DNA of 64,000 nucleotides from Symbiodinium natans (lineage: Eukaryota; Sar; Dinophyceae; Suessiales; Symbiodiniaceae), in assembly GCA_905221605.1 (NCBI GenBank), contig CAJNDS010002229.1, positions 122,001 through 186,000 on the forward strand, written 5' to 3'. Under the pieces are notes generated by a model. The model had not been told where the DNA came from, did no database searches, and saw only the letters and a list, made by a program, of their open reading frames with translations. Both the position numbers and the translations under genes were made by a program. Shown in pieces: positions 1-11,800 of this stretch. Each line of letters begins with the position of its first letter. Positions within the stretch are counted from its first letter, which is position 1.

Positions 1-2540
1 GTTGTCTGGGCAAGTGGCATATTGCACTACACGAAGTGTTGTTCATGGATACTGTTGCTCATGTAGCAATATTTCAGACGGTTCCTATGAGTGCATAAAG
101 GGAAGATATTGGGAGTTGCTTAGGCTCCTGAACTCAACAGCTGCGGAGACCACAACCCGTGTCCACAAGCACCTCGGTCTACCCTCCCCCTCAAACCACA
201 ATGGACAAAGAATGTCGCGACTGTTTTTCCTTTTGTTCAACTTTTTGTGTCTGGCGGAAGGATGCCCTGAGCCCTAAACAATTGGGGAGGATCCGATGCC
301 CTGCATCGAGCTCCACGCCCGCAAGTCAAGTTGTCATAACCATAAAATTAAATATAGTAAGAGGAAAAAAGCAAACATCGCAACACAAACATACAATAAT
401 GTCATAATATGATATATATATATATATGTACAGGTAGGATACAATACGGTGTAGGTTTCAGGCCCGAACGTACCTTCTCAAAGGTCCAAGACTCACCGGC
501 ACATCCCCGAAGACCCCCCACCAGACCATCGGAAACCATCGGTTCAAGTGGCCGTGGTGCCGCACGAAGCGCAAGGCCACCTTGGCTTCGAAGCGGTGTG
601 GGGAGGTCCGTATCTTCGGGGTGAGTACCCCAGCCCCCCCAAAAAAGGTTAACCCTTCTGATATATAGTAGAATTCTCCATAACCAAAAAAAGTAAGTTC
701 AAAGGTTAACTACCCAGCCTAAGGTCTAGGATTCACCAGCCCATGAAAAGCTCCAAAGTGCGGCCTGGGTAGCTTCTAAGCTCGGCTTTCTGCGTGGGGT
801 TGGGGACTTGGGGAGGTTTTCCTTCGGTTTTCTCTTGTCAAGAACATACCCCCAAAGTTTCCAAAGGTTTCGATCTCCAAAACTTCCCAAAACCCCTAAA
901 CCCCAAGCCCCTGACTTTAAACACTGCCGTGCCGAAGTGCCTGCTGCGCCTCCTCGGACGCTGGTGCATCTGGCTCCTTCACAACTCGTCAAGTAGGCAA
1001 TTGGGTGGGTTGAGGGAATTAAGGAACTGCAGGGAAGAAGGTTTCTGTTTCTTGCACTTTAAGGGTAAGGATGTAAAGAGTGCAAGCCTAAGTTTTCCAG
1101 TTTTCCCGAACGGAGGATGTGGATGCTCCCAAGCCCTTGGCTTGAGCTGTTCAGCGCCTGTCCCAAACCCCGCAAACGGGGATGATAGGAGGGCAGGTGC
1201 AAGATGGAAAGCCTCCTAAACCCTTCTCAAGTCCATTTTCTTTTGCATCCAGGCCTCTAACAGGTTGCTGGGAAAAAAGCCCTAAAATAGCCTAAAATGC
1301 TAGAACCCCTTAAGCCCCAAACCTCAAACCCTAAACCCTAAAATATCCTAACATCCCTGAACCCCTTAAGCCCTAAACCTCAAGACAGGTCCTCCCCTTC
1401 TCGGCTCGCCAGGCGCCGCGCCACCAAGGCTTCTTGAAAGCTCAGGTGCCTTTAGCGGCTTTGGGGTTTAAGGCTTCGGGCTTTAGGGCTTAGGGTTTGG
1501 GGCCGGGTTTAGGGTTTTAGGGCTTCGGAGGCGCTTGAATCTCTGAAGCTCGGTTTAGGTTTTGGGTGTTCGGCTGCCACCGACACTGGCTTTAGGGGGT
1601 GCATGGTTTAGAGCTTTGGTGCTTTAACGCCATAAAGCCTCGATCAGCTGAGATGTGGCATCCCCTTAATATCCGGGCTTGCGCAAAATATAGCCCAAGC
1701 TATGAGGAGCTACAGATGTTCAGGATTGCGGGATTGGATGGTTGACTATGATCTAAGGTGCGTACTACCGTCACCTTGCTTTAACTAGCAGACTTCACTT
1801 TCCTGCACCAATGAGGTTGAAAGGTGTTTGTTAGGCACAGGCTAGGCTGTTCCTGCCAAGCACCTTGCCTACTAGGCACCTCTTGCGCACGCAAAATGTC
1901 TTTCGGTCATGGTGCCCCACGTGGACATCGCGTTCCCAGTTACCGTCTTCATCATTCAGGCTCAGCTGCTCTTTGTCATGAGGACAGGCAGCACGCAAGC
2001 CCCATTCAATTGTTAATGTCAGGTTGGCTTCTGGAGAGGTGTAGGGTGTAGGGTTTAGGGTTTAGGGTTTAGGGTGATGGGATCTGCGCGGGACAATGAA
2101 ACCTTCTGAAACCCTAAACGCATCTGCAAGGCCCGAGGCCTGAATTGGAACTCGGCAGCATCGCCATCAGACAGGATCTTCACAAAAGGCACGTCGGCCC
2201 GCTCCCTCGGAGAAATATAGGGGTCGGAATGTTTACTGATCGTATTCCACTATGGCCCCGTATGATTCTACTAGAATAACCCCAAAACAACAACCTGCTT
2301 TAATTATTCAGGCCGCTCTCCCGTCTAAAACTCAAGGAGATGGTTGTTTGCGTGAATCGTGGGATTCACATTCAGTGCCCAATCCAAATCGGAAACAACA
2401 ACCAGAGAGCTACCAACAAGAGACCATCCTAAGCAAGCCTGTCGGAAACTTTAGGGATTTGAGTCTGCTGCTCAAATCCCCCAAAGAAGTGCCTTGCCTG
2501 CCCCTGTGGTTTGCAAGCGAAGTAAATCTTACAACTCGGT
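1..2540. other. Region without a supported gene
   Basis: Only short ORFs in several frames. It holds a TA-rich microsatellite (about 412-428), a small hairpin-like element at 647-718, degenerate CCCTAAA/TTTAGGG stretches (about 1300-1560) and a short TTTAGGG run at 2047-2074. Confidence 0.5.
647..718. mobile_element. Small element family B, copy 1 (GGTTAACC ends)
   Basis: GGTTAACCCTTCTGATATATAG ends with AAAGGTTAACTACCCAGCC. Similar sequences occur at 7145-7208, 22994-23092 (with a TA microsatellite inside) and 23160-23191. Boundaries and duplications are not clear. Confidence 0.45.
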
Positions 2541-2547
2541 ATATTGT

Positions 2548-5500
2548 TTAGCCTCGATGTTCACGTGCTCTGGCACCGAGCCACACAAAGGTCAGCCACC
2601 GTTTCTGCAGCTCGGGCGACGAAGACAAGGCAACGTCCACATCATGCTGGGTGAAGATACCTGGGACTTCTGCTATGAGTGGGCTGCTCGGAGGTATTGT
2701 TCTATCCCTCCCATGCCGTGCCTCCCACAAAGCGCAATACTCTTTGAGTACGGAGCTTTGCCTGTATTGCATTACATTAAGAACCCTATGGAACAGTCCT
2801 GTAATGGTAAACGAGCAATTATTGGGGCTTCCTGGGTCAAACCCTTCAATTTTGCAGCCTAGGGGGCGTTTCTGCCTCAGATGGTTCTCCACCGCCACCT
2901 GCTCAGCCATGTGCTTAACTTAAGGCTGCAAAAGACTTTGGGATCCGTTTACCCCAAAACCCTAAAGCCTTCAAGCCCTCCCCCCTTTTGAACCTGGAAG
3001 CTGCTTCATGCCAGGACTGAAGCCCTCCCCCCTAGAACCCTAACCCTAAACCCCTAAATCCAAACCCTAAAGCCGAAAACCCTGATCCCAAACCCTAAAG
3101 CCGAAAACCTTGAACCCCAAAACCTTGTCCCCCAAACCATAATCATAGAGCCGAACACCCTTTTGCATCCAGGCTTGGGTGAGCGTGCCGGGAAAGAGCT
3201 CATGCTGCCCAGGTTCGTTGTAAACCCATCGCAGACAAGCACACCCTGAAACCCTAAACCCTAGTAGCCAAAAACTTACAACCCGGCGCCGCCAGGTTTC
3301 AGGGGATCTGGAGGCATCCAAACACTGATGCTCTGCTAGTGCATTCTCATACCTTACGTTGCAATTTGAAAACGGTGTTACGAATGAGATCAGCATACCG
3401 CTTGGTCCCATCATGCCTAGGTGCCCCCCGTGAATCGCCTTGAGGGGTTGAAGTGGTAGCGGGGGACTTGATCTAGGTTCTGCTCTTTTGGAGAGTGTGA
3501 GGTGCCAGAAGAAGGCCCGCTTGTTGGACTGCCTGTGTTTTGGGTTGAGAGAATTGAACAGAAAACCTTAATAAAACCCGAACCCTGACACCAGCCTTTT
3601 GCATCATATCCCAGGTGGCGGCGACTTCGTCCTCCTGCGCCTGTGCCGGCAGGAGCTGCGTCGGGAACACGAAACGCAAGAAACACATTTTGCACACGGA
3701 TGTTGTGGAATGAGGGGTTCTGAGGCTCCAGTTCCTGATGGTTTCGGGGGACATCGTGCGTGGCACCGACTGTCGAGCTCTAGTCCTGTCTCATCGAACT
3801 GCATGAACTTTTGCATGCACTCAACCTGTTGTTGCCAGCAGGCCTGGTTCAGGCTGCTTCGCACCATGTTCCTGAGGCCCATATCCTGGGTCTGATTTTG
3901 ACTCATGATTTGGGCTTGCAGGGCTTGGGTCGTGATGCCATGGGGCCTTGAGCTTCTGGGTTGAGGAGGAGGAGGGGAAGGCTTGGGGGAAAGAAGAGGG
4001 TGTGCGTGGGGTTGAGGGTGTCTTGTGTCAGGGCCCGGGCAACTTGAGGTCTGAATGCAGGGGTAATATGGGCTTTTGGGGCGTCGGGATCACGCCTGGC
4101 CACGCGGGTCTGCGTAGAGTCTTCAGTGACAAACAGGTCGAGAATGCCAACCCTGAGACTGCCTAGGGAAGGCGCCTAAGCAATTCCCAACACCATCCCC
4201 TCATAACCGCAACGTGGTTAGATATACATCTAGTACAAGCTACCCAAATATTGTACCCATTCTCAAAACTTCATTAAACCCTAAAGCCTTTTAAACCCTA
4301 AACCCCTGCACTATTGGGGCTCGTTGGGTGCCCACACAACACCTGCAACCCAAGGTGCATAGAGCTCGAACAGGTTGCTCGGCATTTGGTCTCAGTGTGG
4401 CCCAGCTTTCACAGGAGGGACACGGCTGAGGTTTCAGGGCGCAATAGTAAGATCCATGTCTTGCTGCTACGGAATGCGAGGCGCCAGGTGCACACTGTCC
4501 TCCCGGAGAATGGCTCAAACAATCACGTCCTAAACCCCCCACAAGAGCTTCAGAGATCCTCAAGCCCCTAATCGCAGGATGGGGCTTGAAAGCTTTGGGG
4601 ATCTGAGAGGAAGCCTTCCCACTGTAACAAAATAGGGAGGCGCTTCCAAAATCCGCCCCATTCCCAGCAACCCAAAACCCTAGAAAAAAACCCTCCAAAT
4701 TCTTTCTAAGCCCCAAAAATTCGGCCGGGCGGCTCGAGTGAAGGAGCGCCATGGTCATGACCGACAGGAGCACCGGCACTTCGGAGATTTCCTATGCAGC
4801 TCGTCTCAGATCCGAAGGCTCCCCCCCCCCTCAGAAACCCTCAACTATTCTCCTTTTAGAACCTTCATTCAAAAAAACATTATTGCTCATTCCCCTAGGG
4901 TTGTTGCAATAAAAACGCTTTCGACCTTCTGAAGCCTGAAAACTACACCCCCAAACCCCTGCCCAAGGAAATCAAAATTCGGGTGCCCCTGCCGATGCTT
5001 GTTGTAACTTTAAGGGATTCGGTCCCCGAAAGAATTTCCCCGCTTCCCCCCCCGCACCCACCCCCCCGCGGATCCTTGAAAAGCTGCATGCGCTGCTCCA
5101 GCATGAAGTTCAAGCCTAGGCGTGAGCAGGATTCCAGGTAGGGTTTAGGGGTTAGGGGCCAGGGGCCCTAAATAAGCAGCATCCTGAAACATCATGCAGC
5201 CTAGCTAGAATCTCCATTCTGATTTCTCTTAAAGCAAGAGGGAATGTGGGTCTTAGGGATTGCAAGGCCCAACATTCCGTTCCAAAGCTCAGGGCTTCTT
5301 GAGCTTAGACTCTTCAGGGCTTCTGGCCTAAATGGGCCTGTGTCCCAAACCCTAAAGCCCTCAGGAGAGTGAACCCGCGAATCCAAAACTGCGAGCAAGG
5401 GCCCACGGCAACACTGAAAAGATTGCAACCAAGCTGCGAAGTAAACGTAGGGGGTGGGGTTTGTAACCAAAAACCCTAAAGGCGTTTAGGGGGCAAAAGC

Positions 5501-6636
5501 TTTCTCAGAAGGCCCACAGCCTGGGAACCCTCAAGCCGGTTCCGACCATGTTGCTGTAATGACCGAAGCTGCCAACCCCTGTTTTGGGATTCTTTTGGGC
5601 TTCAAAGGGAGAACCTAAACTCCAAACAGGGAATAAGGCCATACTCTGGGTCCTATGTCAGGAAGCCTGCAATTCATGTCCCTACAGAAGGCGACCCTCG
5701 GAAAGCTGCCCTGTATACCCTCGCCTTGCACTTGAGAACTAGCGTCATCTGCCTGAAACCTTTCAGAGTTTTCACGCTTTTCGCGACTCGTATCTCCGAA
5801 CACCCTGCTTCCTTCAACCTACGAGGCCAAAATCCAAACAGAACCCGTAACAGATCCATGAAAAGTTTCGCTCGCACCGTAATACCAAGCGCAAGCCTAG
5901 CAGCTGTTCTCCATCTCCTTTCCATAGGTATTCCGCAACCTTGCCAACGCAGGCTTAGGGCCTTCAGGAGATCTGCCCTTCCAGATCTTAGTTTGGACTG
6001 GTTTAAGGTTTAGGGTTTAGGGTTTAGAGTTTAGGGTTTGGGGTTTTGGGGTTTAGGGTTCAGGGTTCTGTGAAGCATCGAAGGGTTGCGCGTCTTTGGT
6101 GTTGAGGAACCTGCACCTGAGCCCAAGATGAATATATACGGTGCAAGACCTGGAGCACTGAAACCATCAGAGATGAGGCAACCCCAAACCCTGAACCCTA
6201 AACCCGAAACCCCAGCTCGAAGAGGAGACTCTGTGCAGCCACGCCACTCGCGCCGGAAATAGTCATAGAAGTCGTGGGCGTGGCTGACCTTGAAAAAACT
6301 GGCCGTGGAGCAGGAACTTCTTACACACAGGGTTCAGGGCTTAGACTCTCACACACGCGCAAGGCAGGCAAGGCTTCAATTTCCTGTATGCCAAAATTCG
6401 GGGCCCAGTGTGAAGGGTCTAGGGTCCAAAACCGGGCTCTCAGGGTCCAAAAGCCTTGCTTCTGATTCGACTGGGTCTTCCAAAGGCGTTCACGCTGCGC
6501 TGTAGCATGGGGGTGGTCGAGGTTCTGGAACTGAGGGTCTGTTCCCATGTGTCATCCCTAAACCCTAAACCCTAAACCCTAAACCCTCAGTGCAAGAGCG
6601 GCCTCATTGAAGTCCAGGATCATCCTCAGTCAGCTC
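2548..6636 (-). CDS. Exons of one or more unidentified minus-strand genes
   Basis: Candidate exons between AG|G acceptors and GC/GT donors: 6581-6636 (MILDFNEAALALR), 6230-6286 (VSHAHDFYDYFRREWRGC), 5063-5123 (GLNFMLEQRMQLFKDPRG), 3780-3950 (helical, Gln-rich: NQTQDMGLRNMVRSSLN, QQVECMQKFMQFDE), 3595-3666 (LLPAQAQEDEVAATWDMMQ) and an open stretch 2548-2910 (SVLKEYCALWEARHGR). No family is recognised. They lie downstream of GCP2 on the same strand. Whether they form one gene is not known; 2548-2910 is the weakest. Confidence 0.45.
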
Positions 6637-7144
6637 AAGGTGCTTCATAGCAAGAGAGGCTTTGGGGTTTAGGGCTGCTTTTGGCACCCGCATAGCTTGG
6701 GGTTTAGGGTGTAGGGACCTTAGGGTGAAGGTTTAGGGCTCACAACTAGGGACTTGGGGAACCACAAGGATGCTTGGTGACAGATGAAGCCTGAGCGAGA
6801 CATCACTCAAACGGTCTCATAGCGTGGCAACACAGGTCAAAAACCTCCAAGCCCCACAGGCCCCGAAACTCTAACCTTGCAGCTCCCCGTTATGGAGTCC
6901 TGCCAAACAAAATCAAAACCCCTTGCCGTTTTCGATATTAGGACTAGATGATTGGGGTCTTTATTTTTTGGGGGATAGTGCTATTTGAGGGTCTATATTC
7001 GGGGTCGCTTGCTATCGTAAACTTCTATCCGGGCCCTGGCGCTTATGATGGACCTGGAGCTCGACGAAGTGAGAGATGTCGCCACCTTGGTCTTCGGTTT
7101 GGAGGCTGTAGAGACCTGCACTTTGAGGCTGAAGACCACAAAAG

Positions 7145-7208
7145 GGTTAACCTTTTATATGTAGCAGGCTTCCATATAACCACAAAGGCTAAAGGTTAAC
7201 TACCCAGT
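7145..7208. mobile_element. Small element family B, copy 2
   Basis: GGTTAACCTTTTATATGTAG ... AAAGGTTAACTACCCAG, matching the copy at 647-718 at both ends and with ATAACC in the middle of both. Confidence 0.45.
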
Positions 7209-7647
7209 TCCCTGAAGCTTCTCACCTCCCACTTCGTTTGCTAAGAGGGCTTGGCGGTCTTGATTCGGTTTAGACTTAGAGGCTTAGAGGTTTTTTGGGG
7301 TTCAAGTCCAAGCTGCAGGACAGCTCCAGATTTAGCAGCACGTTGCGAAATCGCGATGGATCGCTGTCCTGGAAAGGCCCGGGGCTGAAGAAGGTGGTCT
7401 GCTTTGTCAAAAGGGCTTACATGGGCTGAAGAGGCTGAAAGAGAACTCGGAGGCCCCGGTAACAAACGGATGTTCCTGAGGTTGGCGTCATGGCCTTTGG
7501 GAAGCCGGGCATTACTTGCGGGTAGGAGCTTCGTTGCAAAAGAGCTGCGGCACTGTCGAGGCTTTCTTTTTAATTCGAGCGCTGCAGTCATATAAAGTTT
7601 CCAACTTTTTGCCGGTGCGCCGGAAAGAGCCTTGGCCCCTTCTGCGT

Positions 7648-8826
7648 TCACGAGGGCGGCATGTCGGGTTGGCCTGTGAGCACGGAGGAGTAGTAGTCGT
7701 TGTAGTCGAGGCGCGTCGCTAAGTTGCTCAGGAAGTGCTCATAGCGCGCCTTGGACTCCTGCTGGATCTGCCGCAGGAACGCCTGGAGCTGGCTCTCAAA
7801 GATCGTCTTCCACTTGGCCATCATCTTTGAGTATTGCCTCTGCGAGAGCAAGGACAGATAGCGCTGCGTGCTGTGCCGAGTCTTCGCCAGCCTCCTCTCC
7901 GCGGGGGTCTGGGTCTTTCCATCCGGCTCTTCCAGGGGCTCTACGCCAATGCTGTGTGAGAACCTGCGCAGGTTGTGGGCAAAGGTCAAGCATGTCTGCA
8001 GGACTTTGGAGAGATGCCTGTAGAGGTCTCGCTCCGTAAGGACAACTTCCCGCAAGCAGGCTTCCAGGAAGCTCTCATGGCAGTGGAGCACGTCATCGAT
8101 GGTCTCTGCCTGCCGCAGTGTTGCAAGGAACTCATGGGACTTTGGCTCCAAGACCTCCACGGTGGCATAGTAGATGTAGTCCCGGCAGAAGTGCAGCATC
8201 CGTTGCCGGAGAGAGTAGTAGGGGCTGAAGGTGGAGTCGAGGCCCAAATCTTTGGTGCATTGGTGGTCCACCCAAACCTCCACGAGCTTGCGCTCGACAT
8301 AGCGACAGTAGAGGAGGTGCCGGAAGATGACCTGATACTTCAGGAGGGTGGTGCGGGAGAAGAGGATGGAAAGCGGCCAAGCCGTGCGATACTTGAGAGT
8401 CAGGCATCTCACGCCCGAGCCATCGCTCCCCACGCTGGCAGGCGCAGATGCTGTGACACCCGAAATGGATGCTTCGTCCTTGTCTGGGTCTTCAGCGGAG
8501 CCCTTCACCATTCGGTGGCAGGCGTCCTCTACGCGGAAAGAGTGGAGCCCACAAGAGATGTCTTCGCGGTATGGGTCGGTTGCCAAGGACGAAGCACGCA
8601 CGGCAAGATCAAGAAGACTGTCCAGCCGAGCCAAGGGTATCTCTTCTGCTGGCCGCTCCAACTCTCCTGCAGTATCCAGAAAATGCCCAAACCAGTCCGC
8701 CTTGCTCAAGAAGAAGAAGTGGCGCAATGACTTCAGCCGCCCCAGCAAATCCAAGCCTTCCGGCTGGGGCTTCATGAAGAGGTCGAGGAGTGCCGCGGCG
8801 GCTCGGCGATATGCCACATCAATGGC
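7648..8826 (-). CDS. GCP2: GCP2 last exon: C-terminal gamma-tubulin-binding (GRIP2) domain
   Basis: A 1,179-nt exon after acceptor GTGTAG|GCC, ending in TGA at 7648-7650. It begins AIDVAYRRAAAALLDLF and covers the helical C-terminal domain that binds gamma-tubulin. FFLSKADWFGHFLD, LRQRMLHFCRDYIYYA and VLHCHESFLEACL match conserved positions of GCP2, and RLDYNDYYSSVL matches the end of the domain. The upstream intron (8827-8929) has a GC donor (GAG|GCCAGG) and a long poly-A run on the plus strand. No frame break is seen. Confidence 0.92.
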   Translation of the reverse strand, partial: AIDVAYRRAAAALLDLFMKPQPEGLDLLGRLKSLRHFFFLSKADWFGHFLDTAGELERPAEEIPLARLDSLLDLAVRASSLATDPYREDISCGLHSFRVEDACHRMVKGSAEDPDKDEASISGVTASAPASVGSDGSGVRCLTLKYRTAWPLSILFSRTTLLKYQVIFRHLLYCRYVERKLVEVWVDHQCTKDLGLDSTFSPYYSLRQRMLHFCRDYIYYATVEVLEPKSHEFLATLRQAETIDDVLHCHESFLEACLREVVLTERDLYRHLSKVLQTCLTFAHNLRRFSHSIGVEPLEEPDGKTQTPAERRLAKTRHSTQRYLSLLSQRQYSKMMAKWKTIFESQLQAFLRQIQQESKARYEHFLSNLATRLDYNDYYSSVLTGQPDMPPS

Positions 8827-11800
8827 CTACACAAAAACTTTGGAACCCTAGCAAAAAATTGTAATTTCTTGCTGCTTCTTTTGAATTACAGTACCCAAAA
8901 AGTATTTAAAAAAAAAAAAAAAACCTGGCCTCTGCATAGTCTCGCCGTCGCCGGGAGTAGCGGAAGGGGGCCCGGCCGCCGATTGGCTCAGGCAACTGCT
9001 TCCCAGAGGCCGAGAAGTAGATGTGGAGATACTTGCCTCGGTCGGCCAGGTTGGCCCTTAACTTAAACAAACTCTGAGGAAGGGAACTTATGTCTTTAAA
9101 CAGAGCCCTCACTGAAACCCTATAACCAAAACATGAAATCTTCCATGGTTCTGCCCAGTTGCCTGCATGGAGAATGCGCTCGCGTCCAGATGCTAGGAAC
9201 TGGGGCACCGCCCGTTCGTCCAGAGTGAAATGCTTCTGCCAGAAATCGGCCGCTGGGCCGCCGGTCCGTTCATCACGGACACGAGGGCTCTCCGACACGA
9301 AGAACTCGCCATAAGGATCTTGTAGCTGGCCCTCATAGACCCACCTGGACACCATGTCAAAGTATGGCCGTGAGGCCTGCTGCAGCAAATGCTCGCAAAG
9401 ATCTTGGGCGGCAGACAGGCTGGTCTTGGTCATCACCTCCTCCGGGGGTGGTTCCGGGAGCCCCATGTCAAAATTATGCCCACACTTTCTATGGGTCATC
9501 TCATGATATTCAGAGGGTCCCGAAGCCCTAAACCCTAAACCCCCCTGCAGTCCTCAATGCCGTTCAAGACCGCCCCACCCAGCTGACCAGACACGTGCGC
9601 CGTGACGCGGTGCAGCAAGGCGAAGGTATCCATAGAGGCCTGGCACTGGTACCTGAGTTGCTGAGTTCATAAGTGCCCCATCAAAAGTGCGCACTTCCAG
9701 TTCTGTAGGGTTTAGGGTTTAGGGTTTAGGGTTTAGGGTTTAGGGTTTAGGGTTTAGGGTTTAGGGTTTAGGGTTTAGGGTTTTTTGCCGCCCGCCTAGC
9801 AGACCCCCTCTGGGATCGTTTAGGGTTTAGGGTTTAGGGTTTAGGGTTTAGGGTTTAGGGTTCAGGGTTTAGGGTTTAGGGACTCAGCTGCTAAGGCACC
9901 AGAGCTCTGCCAGGCTCAGCTCCCCCGCGTGGAAGGACACCTCCCAGTGGGCCACCTGGGGGTTTACGAAAATGGGGGATTTTTAAAATAGACCCCTTTA
10001 GGGTTTAGGGTTTAGGGTTTAGGGTTTAGGGTTTAGGGTTTAGGGTTTAGGGTTTAGGGTTTAGGGTTTAGGGTTTAGGGTTTAGGGTTTAGGGTTTAGG
10101 GTCCCAAATAGTAGGATCTCATAAGGACCCCAATAAGGTACCCCCAAAATTCGGAAACCGCCACCTTGCTGGCAAACTCCCGCAAGAGCTCCCGCAGTGC
10201 TGCGCAGAGTGCATGGTTGACGGTGCCGTACTCGTACTTGCTGTGCTGCAGCACGAACTCTTGCCTGGGAAATGGCCCTTATAAAGCCCTCTGAGAAAAT
10301 ATTCCTGGAATAGGACCCTCTTCAACCCAATAGTCATAATAATAATTATAGTAATAATGATAGTAATAGTAGTAATAGTAATAATAAGAATAATAATAGT
10401 CATAATAATAATACGGGAAAATATAAAAATGTCCCAAGAGGGCCTACCTAGTTGCACGAAGGCGTGGTGGCTGCAGAGTGGCAGGAGCTGCTGGACAAAC
10501 TGGGCCGTAGATGTATCGCCTCCCGGGGGCACCTCGACTTCAAAGAGGTGCTCCGTGGAACTGGGACCTGGGTTGTGCTTTGAACCCTTTGAGAATTATG
10601 TTTATGAATCCTTTTTTGTGCTTTAAACCCTTTGAAAAACATGTTTATGAATAGGTTCCCTTGTAAGGAAAGAAAGAAGGGAAATAGAAAAACTTATCCC
10701 AAAGCACAGCCCAGGGGCTCTTGCGAACAAAGGTGCCCTCCTTGGTAGCCCAGCAACCATATTAGAATAAGGGCACCCTTTTGGGTTACTTTATAAGGGG
10801 ACCTTAAACCGAAAAGAAGGGAAAAGGGTACAACTGGGCTGACAAGCCTCAAAGCCCTGGAGACAAAACAGCAGGTCATCCAGGAGCACGCGCTCCTGCT
10901 CTTCGAAGGACTTGTTTCCGAAAAGCTCCCCTTCTGCTTCGGGCCCCAGGAGTGGGGGTGGAGGTGAAGGCGGAGGCAGAGAAGGGTACAAAGGCTCAGC
11001 ACTGAAAGGGATGCCCGCCCGCACGATGCGGAAGCGAAGGTCGGGGACGCGAGCATTCCGCCCCTTGCACACCAGGCTCTTTCCAGATCTCCGTGCTTGG
11101 GGCACCTGGGTTCCCCAAAGGGAGCGGCCCACGGAAAGGCAGTCATTGTACTTCCCACGCAGTAGCAACGGCATGTCGCACTGCAGTGGCTTCCCCGATG
11201 TCTCCCCATCAGCATGCACAAGGGTCCATTTGCAGGCATCCGGGACTTCCCCCTGCGTCACGTCCCTGCGAACGACTGGGTCCATGTCGCTGCTGTCCAA
11301 GTTTGGCTCCAAGGCCAGGTATGCGAAGCGATCCTTACGCCTCTCTCCTCGCAGTTCTCGGACAAAGCAGACCTCATCACCGAGGTGGACGATGCCCCGG
11401 TGCTTGTGGCTGCTGAACTGCAGCACGACCCACTCCTTGGCAGCCCAGTCTTTTTGTTTGTGTAAAGAGGCACTCATGTTCACTTGAAGCATCAGCCCCT
11501 GCGCAAGGATGACACGCTGAGCGCGTCCACTGAGGTCTTAACCATAAACTATGCCAACGATGTTGGCTCAAGTCTCGGAGCAAATGCACGGAGTGCAGCT
11601 TGGTTTTCGGGTTCTTTCGGGTTCTTCCGGGTTTTGGGGTTTGGTTTCCTCTTCCCGGTACCCTAGTCCCACCCCCTGTCCTGGTACCCTAGTCCTGCGA
11701 CCCAGTCCAGGGTGTGAAGGGTGCGTTCGTTCAGGGGTTCAGGGCTAAGAAGGTGGTTGATGGTTGAGGTCCAAGCGGAAGAGATGGCGGGGGATACTCG

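Noticed and set aside
7975-8730. 251-codon plus-strand ORF
   Set aside because: Antisense shadow of the GCP2 last exon, whose minus-strand frame matches a known family.
10119-10532. Single continuous minus-strand ORF of 137 codons
   Set aside because: It runs through an ATAATA-rich intron; GCP2 alignment shows two exons (10567-10456 and 10264-10165) joined in another frame.
11721-11783. Extended start of the polyprotein at 11721 (GTG)
   Set aside because: Non-ATG start, and the 3' LTR has a 1-nt change in this stretch that would shift the frame; ATG 11784 or 11913 fits better.
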